A stretch of DNA of 38,783 nucleotides from assembly GCA_021816155.1 (NCBI GenBank), contig JAKAZA010000019.1:1-38783 (forward strand), in the 5' to 3' direction. The stretch comes from Pseudomonadota bacterium. GTDB lineage: Bacteria; Pseudomonadota; Alphaproteobacteria; Caulobacterales; Caulobacteraceae. Under the pieces are notes generated by a model, which was given only the letters and a program-made list of their open reading frames with translations, searched no databases and was not told the origin of the DNA. Below are positions 33,848-38,783 of this stretch, in pieces. The position numbers were made by a program, and so were the translations under genes. Every line of letters starts with the position of its first letter. The stretch's first letter is position 1.

Positions 33848-34353
33848 GCCGTCGCCTCCTTGCGGGCCGGCGGATGGCGCAGGCGGACGATGTTGGAGCG
33901 CTCGAAATCGATCACCAGCTCGTCGCGCTGGTTGAACCCCTCGGTCAGCCAGGTGACGATGCCGTTCGCCGGATTGCTGGCCGAGAGCCGCGCCGCCCTG
34001 GTGGTGGAGCGCGCGGTCAGCGTATCGCCGGGATAGACCGGCAGGTGGTGGGTCAGCGCGCCGACGCCGACGAACGGCCCGCCGATCTCGCTGTTGTCCT
34101 CGACGCTCATGCCGAGCACGACATTGAAGACCAGCAGCGGGTTGACCACGATGTCGCGGTGGCCGTGCGCCTCGGCGAAGGCGCGGTTCGAGTAGAGCGG
34201 GTTGAAGCTGAGCGTCAGCGTTGTGAAGAGCAGCGTATCGGAGAGCGCGATCGTGCGGCCCCAGTGGTGCTGACGTACCTCGCCCACCTCGAAGTCCTCG
34301 AACAGGCGTCCCTTCGGCCAGAGCCTGGCCCGCGCGCGGAAGTCCTCCGCCAT
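33844..34353 (-). CDS. MaoC-like dehydratase, N-terminal half of a mesaconyl/itaconyl-CoA hydratase
   Basis: 169 residues from the ATG at 34353, preceded by GGGAGG; a longer frame to 34389 lacks a signal. A hotdog domain with F-E-D-F-E-V-G near the start, then F-N-P-L-Y-S-N, where active MaoC hydratases have N-P-x-H, so the catalytic His is Tyr here. N-P-L-L-V-F-N-V-V-L-G and L-P-V-Y-P-G-D-T-L-T match the first half of fused mesaconyl-CoA hydratase, which also lacks the His. Probably a structural and substrate-binding subunit. First gene of the five-gene operon; the 76 bases upstream show no clear promoter. Confidence 0.82.
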   Translation of the reverse strand: MAEDFRARARLWPKGRLFEDFEVGEVRQHHWGRTIALSDTLLFTTLTLSFNPLYSNRAFAEAHGHRDIVVNPLLVFNVVLGMSVEDNSEIGGPFVGVGALTHHLPVYPGDTLTARSTTRAARLSASNPANGIVTWLTEGFNQRDELVIDFERSNIVRLRHPPARKEATA

Positions 34354-34429
34354 CGTTCCTCCCGTTGCTTTTTCGGGAAGCAAAGACACGACCGGGCGCG
34401 GCCGGCAACCGTCCAGGGCGCGTGTGACT

Positions 34430-34672
34430 TCAGCCCTCGACCACGTCGGTGAACGGCCGGTCCTGACCGTCGGCCAGCTCCTCGCGCCAGCGGCCGGCTG
34501 CGTCCTCGTAGACGATCCCGGTGGTGTCGCCGCCGACCCGCTGTTCGCCGGCGGCCCGGCGCGCGGCGGCCTTGGCGGCGTCGTGGGTGGGGAAGGTCTC
34601 GGAATAGCTGCCGCTCACACGATAGGCCCAGCCGTCTTCGTGGCGCACGACGTGATAGGTGACATGGCTCAT
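34430..34672 (-). CDS. DUF2188 family protein
   Basis: 80 residues. The start Y-H-V-V-R-H-E-D-G-W-A-Y-R-V-S-G, then F-P-T-H-D-A-A-K-A-A-A-R-R-A-A, and G-I-V-Y-E-D-A-A-G-R-W fit the DUF2188 beta-alpha-beta pattern (H-V-V-P-x-x-G-G-W, followed by T-x-x-E-A). Function unknown. Its ATG overlaps the TGA of the OsmC-like gene by ATGA, so the two form a coupled pair. Length is typical. Confidence 0.75.
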   Translation of the reverse strand: MSHVTYHVVRHEDGWAYRVSGSYSETFPTHDAAKAAARRAAGEQRVGGDTTGIVYEDAAGRWREELADGQDRPFTDVVEG

Positions 34673-35067
34673 GCGGCGGCTCCCGCCGGGCTCAGCTCGG
34701 TGAATATGGCGAACCCGCCCTTCAGCGCCAGCGTGACCGGCGTGCGCTCGACGATGTCGCGCAGCCGTGCGAGGCCCGCCTCGTCCGGCGCGCCGGCGAC
34801 CTCGACCCTGCGGTCGATCAGGTGGCGGCCGTCCTCCACGCGGTGATGCAGCGTCGCTGTGATCGACAGCGTCGGCCACCCCTTGCGCTCGCCGTACATC
34901 CGCAGCGTGATCACGGTGCAGGCCGCAAGGCCCGAAAGCACGAGATCGAACGGGTTGGGACCGACGTCCGCGCCGCCCTGCGCCGGATGTTCATCGGCGA
35001 CGAGCGCATGACCGCCGGCCTCGATATCCACGCGATAGGGCCGCCGCCCCAGGCTCGCCCGAACCAT
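34669..35067 (-). CDS. OsmC/Ohr family protein lacking the second cysteine
   Basis: 132 residues. The family fold is recognised by G-G-A-D-V-G-P-N-P-F-D-L-V-L-S-G-L-A-A-C-T, with the peroxidatic Cys50, and by E-R-T-P-V-T-L-A-L-K-G-G, which aligns with the K-C-P-V block of OsmC. The resolving cysteine there is Thr109, so the normal two-cysteine thiol peroxidase cycle cannot run. It may use external thiols, be a one-Cys enzyme, or bind lipids. Coupled to a DUF2188 gene downstream. ATG at 35067. Confidence 0.87.
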   Translation of the reverse strand: MVRASLGRRPYRVDIEAGGHALVADEHPAQGGADVGPNPFDLVLSGLAACTVITLRMYGERKGWPTLSITATLHHRVEDGRHLIDRRVEVAGAPDEAGLARLRDIVERTPVTLALKGGFAIFTELSPAGAAA

Positions 35068-35145
35068 GGCCGTCCTCCGTTGATCGAGACGGCGTATTGA
35101 AGCGGAAGACCGCAGCGGAAGCCAGCAGCGTCCGGCTGCGCGGTG

Positions 35146-36918
35146 TCAGCTCGCCAGCCGTTCGCCGGGGGCGTTCAGGCCCCGCGGCGCCGGGGAGGCG
35201 ATGAGCGCCAGCCAGTCGGCGTCCGCAACCTTGCGGACGAACTTGTCGGCCGGAAGGGGCCGCGCGAAGAAGAAGCCCTGGAACAGCGAGCAGCCCAGGA
35301 CGCGGAGCGCCTCGACCTCCTCGCGTGTCTCGACGCCTTCGGCCAGCACTGCGATGTCGAGCCTGCGGCCGAGTTCGATCAGGGCCGCGCACACCGCCTG
35401 GCTGTCATGACGGGAAGCGACGTCCGTGACGAAGGCGCGGTCGATCTTCAGCTTCGAGAAGGCGAGGTCCTTGAGGTCGCCGAGGCTGGAGGCGCCCGCG
35501 CCGAAGTCGTCGATCGCGATGCCGACGCCGATGTCGCTGAGCGCCTGGAAGGTCGCCCGGGTGCGCTTCAGATCGTGCATGAGCGCCGCCTCGGTGAGCT
35601 CGAGCTCCAGGCGCTGCGGCTTCATGTCGTGCCGCCGCAGGGTCTCCGCCACCATCGGGGTCAGCGCCGGATCGCGGAACTGGCGCTCGGAGAGGTTCAC
35701 CCCGATCTTGAACCCGGGCAGGCCGAGCCCCTCGAAGCTCCGCGCGTCGCGGCAGGCGGCGTCCATCACCCAGCGCCCGACCTCGTCGATGAGACCGCTC
35801 CGTTCCAGCACGGGCAGAAACTGCGCCGGCGGGATCGAGCCGAGTTCTGGATGGCGCCAGCGCAGCAGCGCCTCGGCGCCGACGACGCGGCCCGCGGTGA
35901 GGTCGATCACCGGCTGGTAGAAGAGGGCCAGTTCGCGCCGGAAGATCGCCTGCCGCAGCGCCTGCTCCATCGCGTGGCGCGCCTCGGCGCCGGCGGAACT
36001 CTCCTCCGAATAGTAGGCGATGCGCCCGGCCGACATGCGCTCGGCCTTGTCGGCCGCGGTGAGCGCGCGGGCGAGCAGCGTCGGTCCGTCGATGCCGTCG
36101 TCCGGGAAAAGCGCGGCGCCGACCCGGACGTCCGGAGTGAAGCACACGTCGCCGTCGGCGACCGGCTCGCCAAGCTCTGCGGCGAGCCGCCGCAGCTGCT
36201 CGGCCGCGCCCTTGGGGCCGGCGCCATCGTTGAACCAGAGGGCGAAGGCGTCGCGGTCCACCTGCGCCAGGGGGCGCGCGCCGTCCAGCGAGCGGACCAG
36301 CCTGCCGGCGAACGCTTTGAGCGCCGCCTCGGCGCTGGGGCGGTCAACGGCGGCGAGCCGCTCGAACTGGGCGAGCCGGATCACGCCGAGCAGCGCCGAC
36401 CCTCGGCCGGCCCGCGCCACGTCCTTGGCGATTGTGGCCAGGAGCGGCTCGCGGGTGGCGACGCCAGTGACCGGATGGCGGTTGGCGAGGCGATGGCGCA
36501 CGGTCTCAAGGCGCCCGGCGACGTGCTTGATGTCGCCGATGGCGGCGAGGATCTCGTCCGTGCGGCCGCCCGCCGTCTCGCCGCCGGCGAGCAGGGCGTT
36601 GGCGCGCGCGCCTTCCGTTACCGCCTCGATCGCCGAGAGCAGCGCGCGAAGCGCGACGAGCGCCAGGAGGCTCGCCGCCAGCGCCATCGCAAGAAACGCG
36701 AGCTCGGGCCAGCGTCCGCCGGCGCGCGCCGGCCCGATGGTGAAGAGGAAGAGCACGGCGAACGGCGCGAGCGTCGCCGCCATCGCCAGAGCCAGGGCCT
36801 TGGTGCGGAACGACAGGCCAGGCATCGCCAGGAGCGCGCGGCAGAAGCGGGAGATTTCCATGGGGAGATCGGTCGCAGCCTTTCGACGCGACCGAGCTTG
36901 TCGCGCCGGCCCTTCCAT
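35146..36918 (-). CDS. membrane EAL phosphodiesterase with degenerate GGDEF domain
   Basis: 590 residues from the ATG at 36918, which has AGGA upstream; a GTG at 36969 or an ATG at 36861 are alternatives. Two transmembrane helices (about 34-56 and 67-90), then a GGDEF-like domain (about 140-290) whose signature reads V-D-R-D-A-F in place of G-G-D-E-F, so it cannot make c-di-GMP. The EAL domain (about 325-570) is intact: Glu349 in A-E-A-L-L-R-W, V-N-L-S, E-L-T-E, I-D-D-F-G-A-G, K-I-D-R and E-G-V-E-T. It should hydrolyse c-di-GMP, perhaps with the GGDEF domain as a GTP sensor, and so favour motile over sessile life. Single gene after the ketosynthase. Confidence 0.9.
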   Translation of the reverse strand: MEGPARQARSRRKAATDLPMEISRFCRALLAMPGLSFRTKALALAMAATLAPFAVLFLFTIGPARAGGRWPELAFLAMALAASLLALVALRALLSAIEAVTEGARANALLAGGETAGGRTDEILAAIGDIKHVAGRLETVRHRLANRHPVTGVATREPLLATIAKDVARAGRGSALLGVIRLAQFERLAAVDRPSAEAALKAFAGRLVRSLDGARPLAQVDRDAFALWFNDGAGPKGAAEQLRRLAAELGEPVADGDVCFTPDVRVGAALFPDDGIDGPTLLARALTAADKAERMSAGRIAYYSEESSAGAEARHAMEQALRQAIFRRELALFYQPVIDLTAGRVVGAEALLRWRHPELGSIPPAQFLPVLERSGLIDEVGRWVMDAACRDARSFEGLGLPGFKIGVNLSERQFRDPALTPMVAETLRRHDMKPQRLELELTEAALMHDLKRTRATFQALSDIGVGIAIDDFGAGASSLGDLKDLAFSKLKIDRAFVTDVASRHDSQAVCAALIELGRRLDIAVLAEGVETREEVEALRVLGCSLFQGFFFARPLPADKFVRKVADADWLALIASPAPRGLNAPGERLAS

Positions 36919-36987
36919 CCGGTGAAGTTTCCTGGTGAAAGTCGCGGTAAGGCTGTTCGCGACACCCACCGCCGGGCCGATGTCGGG

Positions 36988-38214
36988 CTACGCCCCGAAG
37001 GCCAGCGAGCAGTTCAGTCCGCCGAATGCGAAGGCGTTGACGAGCGCGCTCGTCGCCTTGATCGGCCGCCTCTCGCCAACCACGAGAGCTAGGCCGCCGC
37101 ATTCCTCGTCAGGGCCGAGGTAGCCCAGGATCGGCGGGGCGACGCGAGCCTCCAGCGCCTTGATTGTGAGGATGGCCTGGACGGCGGCCGTCGCCCCGAT
37201 GACGTGGCCGTGCGCACTCTTGGTGGCGATCACGGGGTGAGCGGCGGCCCGCGCGCCGAACAGCCCGCGGATCGCGGCCGCTTCATTCTTGTCGTTGAGC
37301 GGCGTCCCGGTGCCGTGGGCGGAGATCAGGATCTCGTCGGCCTCCAGAATCCCGGCCGCCTCGCAGGCCTGGCGCATGGCCGAGATCGGCCCCTCCAGCG
37401 TCGGCTGGGTCCAATGGAACGCGTCCGATGACATGCCGGCCCCGAGGTAGCGCGCCAGCACGCGGGCGCCGCGCGCCTCCGCCCGGCTCGCGCGCTCCAG
37501 CACGATCGCCGCGGCGCCCTCGCCGATGACCATGCCGTCTCGGTCCTTGGAGAACGGGCGGCAGGCCGTTTCACTCATCGCCTGCAGGCCCTCCCACGAA
37601 CGCATGCCGCCGGGGGTCGCCATCGCCTCGCTGCCGCCGACCACCGCCACGTCGGCGAGCCCGCCCGCGATCAACGCCGCGCCCTGGGCCACGGCGTGCG
37701 CCGCCGAGGCGCAGGCGCTGGAGGTGGTGAAGACCGGCCCTGTGATGCCGAACTCCATCGCCACCGAGCTCACCGGCGCGCTGACCATCACGCGCGGGAT
37801 CGTCAGCGGATGCACCTTGGTGGCCTTGAGGCCGAACAGTCGCTCGTAGGCTTTCTCCAGGGTCGCCAGGCCGCCGATGCCGTTGCCCATGACGCAGGCG
37901 GCGCGGTCGCCGAGGCGCTGGCTCGAGAGGCCGGCCTGGGAGAGCGCTTCGTGCGCCGCCTTCAGTGCGAAGATCGCGAACGGGTCGAGCGAACCGCCGA
38001 TCCGCCGCCCAAGCGCCGCCTCGAGCGCCGCCGTAGCGTCGCCGCGCACCATTCCCGCCGGATAGCTGCGCGCACCCGGGCCGTTGGGACCGGTGTCGAA
38101 CTCGGTGACGCGGATGCCGGTCTGGCCGTCGCGCGCCGCGGCCCAGCACTCGTCGGCGGTGAGCCCGAGGGCGGACACGCAACCGACGCCCGTGACGACG
38201 ATGGGTTCGATCAT
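36988..38214 (-). CDS. beta-ketoacyl-ACP synthase, FabF-like
   Basis: 408 residues, thiolase fold. Active-site triad C168 (T-S-S-A-C-A-S-A), H300 (S-A-H-G-T-G-T-P-L-N-D) and H337 (K332-S-A-H-G-H-V-I-G-A), so it is a functional condensing enzyme of the KAS I/II type. It diverges from housekeeping FabF (for example K-S-A-H-G-H rather than K-S-x-x-G-H with Met-Thr), which suggests a specialised chain. It lies 19 bases downstream of a dedicated ACP gene, likely forming a pair for an unusual acyl chain; the product is unknown. A weak AGAAAG precedes the ATG at 38214. Confidence 0.92.
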   Translation of the reverse strand: MIEPIVVTGVGCVSALGLTADECWAAARDGQTGIRVTEFDTGPNGPGARSYPAGMVRGDATAALEAALGRRIGGSLDPFAIFALKAAHEALSQAGLSSQRLGDRAACVMGNGIGGLATLEKAYERLFGLKATKVHPLTIPRVMVSAPVSSVAMEFGITGPVFTTSSACASAAHAVAQGAALIAGGLADVAVVGGSEAMATPGGMRSWEGLQAMSETACRPFSKDRDGMVIGEGAAAIVLERASRAEARGARVLARYLGAGMSSDAFHWTQPTLEGPISAMRQACEAAGILEADEILISAHGTGTPLNDKNEAAAIRGLFGARAAAHPVIATKSAHGHVIGATAAVQAILTIKALEARVAPPILGYLGPDEECGGLALVVGERRPIKATSALVNAFAFGGLNCSLAFGA

Positions 38215-38233
38215 GCTTTCTACTATAGACGCC

Positions 38234-38479
38234 TCAGGCGGCCTTCGCGTCGATCAGCGCCTCGATCTTGCCGATCACGACGCCGAGGGTGTCCGAACGG
38301 TCGAAGGCGTCCTCGGCGATCTCGATGCCGTACTTCTCCTCGATAGCGAAGATCACGCTCACCAGATCGACCGAGTCGAGGCCGATGTCCTCGAGCTTGG
38401 CCGACGGGTCGAGCTTCGCCTTGTCGATCAGGGCCTCTTCGGCGATCAGGTCGATAAGTTCTTCGTCTCGTCCTGACAT
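38234..38479 (-). CDS. acyl carrier protein
   Basis: 81 residues, acidic, with the carrier motif G-L-D-S-V-D-L-V at residues 33-40, where Ser36 takes the phosphopantetheine arm. The third-helix region E-E-K-Y-G-I-E-I-A-E-D-A-F is typical of alphaproteobacterial accessory ACPs such as those used for very-long-chain or lipid-specific acyl groups, rather than of housekeeping AcpP with its Q-x-I-S/P-D start. GGAG lies 8 bases upstream of the ATG at 38479. Followed by a FabF-like gene. The upstream gap contains AGGACATAGCAGTCCT (38521-38536), a small palindrome that overlaps a GCTATGTC -10-like element on the minus strand. Confidence 0.92.
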   Translation of the reverse strand: MSGRDEELIDLIAEEALIDKAKLDPSAKLEDIGLDSVDLVSVIFAIEEKYGIEIAEDAFDRSDTLGVVIGKIEALIDAKAA

Positions 38480-38619
38480 CCAAGGATCTCCAGACGGCCG
38501 CCCGGCCCGACTACCCAGCTAGGACATAGCAGTCCTGTTGCCCGCGGCCACCCCCTTTGATTTCGCAGGCGCTCAGGCGGGCCCCAGGCGCCTCCTCGTC
38601 CCGCGTCGCGTCGCCGGGG

Positions 38620-38783
38620 CTAATGCGGCATGTAGGTTCGCAGCACTTCTTCGATGATGCGCTCGAGCTGCGAGAGCGTATTGCAGACCGTCGCGACATG
38701 GCAGAAGCGCCTGTACTGGTCCATCCGCGAATCTCCCTGACCCCAGTAAGTCTCCGGCTCGGGATTCAGCCAGATCACGGCGC
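38620..38783 (-). CDS. C-terminus of a CoxE-like VWA domain protein (5' end missing)
   Basis: Only the last 53 codons are in the window, ending in TAG at 38620-38622. The visible part reads A-V-I-W-L-N-P-E-P-E-T-Y-W-G-Q-G-D-S-R-M, then Y-R-R-F-C-H-V-A-T-V-C-N-T-L-S-Q-L-E-R-I, which matches the conserved C-terminal block of VWA/CoxE-type proteins (W-L-N-P-E-P, W-G-x-G-D-S, Y-x-x-x-C-D). Those proteins carry a metal-dependent adhesion domain and often work with an AAA+ MoxR partner in metalloenzyme maturation. The partner would lie beyond the window. The 140 bases between this gene and the ACP hold no clear promoter. Confidence 0.6.
   Translation of the reverse strand, partial: AVIWLNPEPETYWGQGDSRMDQYRRFCHVATVCNTLSQLERIIEEVLRTYMPH

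Noticed and set aside
1-38783. Search by eye for CRISPR arrays, insertion sequences, integrases, toxin-antitoxin pairs, rRNA and replication origins.
   Set aside because: None seen. Most of the many long minus- and plus-strand open frames are GC-driven shadows, rich in Arg, Pro, Ala and Gly, lying opposite or across real genes.

Overview
The window is ordinary, high-GC chromosomal DNA of an alphaproteobacterium, most likely in the Caulobacterales (Caulobacter/Phenylobacterium-like). This rests on a separate F0 operon in the order atpI-atpB-atpE-b'-b, on the rpoN-hpf-ptsN block, on an Hsp20-DUF1150 pair, and on several promoters that fit the Caulobacter housekeeping form (TTGACGS, 10-14 bases, GCTANAWC). 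I see no insertion sequence, phage gene, CRISPR array or region of foreign base composition. No stretch over 300 bases lacks a gene. Species assignment is inference.

Layout. 1-2680: DNA polymerase I, missing its first ~40 codons. 2870-5303: the F0 part of ATP synthase. 5322-6319: a small membrane protein and an orphan FlgC-like rod protein. 6335-11671 (minus): YggT, an AsmA-family protein, a bifunctional class A PBP and a Pro/Ala-rich membrane protein, probably co-transcribed. 11854-11929: tRNA-Ala(CGC) with a clear promoter, followed on the minus strand by a small cytochrome-oxidase-subunit-IV-like protein and a Nu-class GST. 13110-17374 (minus): a tightly coupled ABC ATPase/FtsX permease/HlyD adaptor operon. 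17570-24848 (plus): a bifunctional beta-oxidation enzyme, a CsgG-like protein with an SH3 domain, a soluble hybrid histidine kinase, and a TcuA-like flavoprotein. 24924-25654: Hsp20 and DUF1150. 25727-27116: a secreted protein of four tandem TonB-C-like modules, interrupted by a one-base frameshift.

27088-29876 (minus): rpoN, hpf and ptsN. 29981-34353 (minus): a five-gene operon (two half-size MaoC hydratases, CaiB CoA-transferase, CitE-type lyase, acyl-CoA dehydrogenase) that reads as activation, hydration and cleavage of a branched C5 dicarboxylate such as mesaconate or itaconate. 34430-35067 (minus): OsmC-like and DUF2188 proteins. 35146-36918 (minus): a membrane EAL protein with a dead GGDEF domain. 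36988-38479 (minus): a dedicated acyl carrier protein and a FabF-like ketosynthase. 38620-38783 (minus): the tail of a CoxE/VWA-type protein.

I did not find a clearly new multi-gene system. The observations most worth following are the tandem TonB-C protein with a C-x10-C pair in every module and its frameshift, the split mesaconyl/itaconyl-CoA hydratase operon, a D-to-E change in the proofreading site of PolA, the orphan FlgC-like protein, and a histidine kinase whose only well-placed ribosome binding site precedes a CTG codon.
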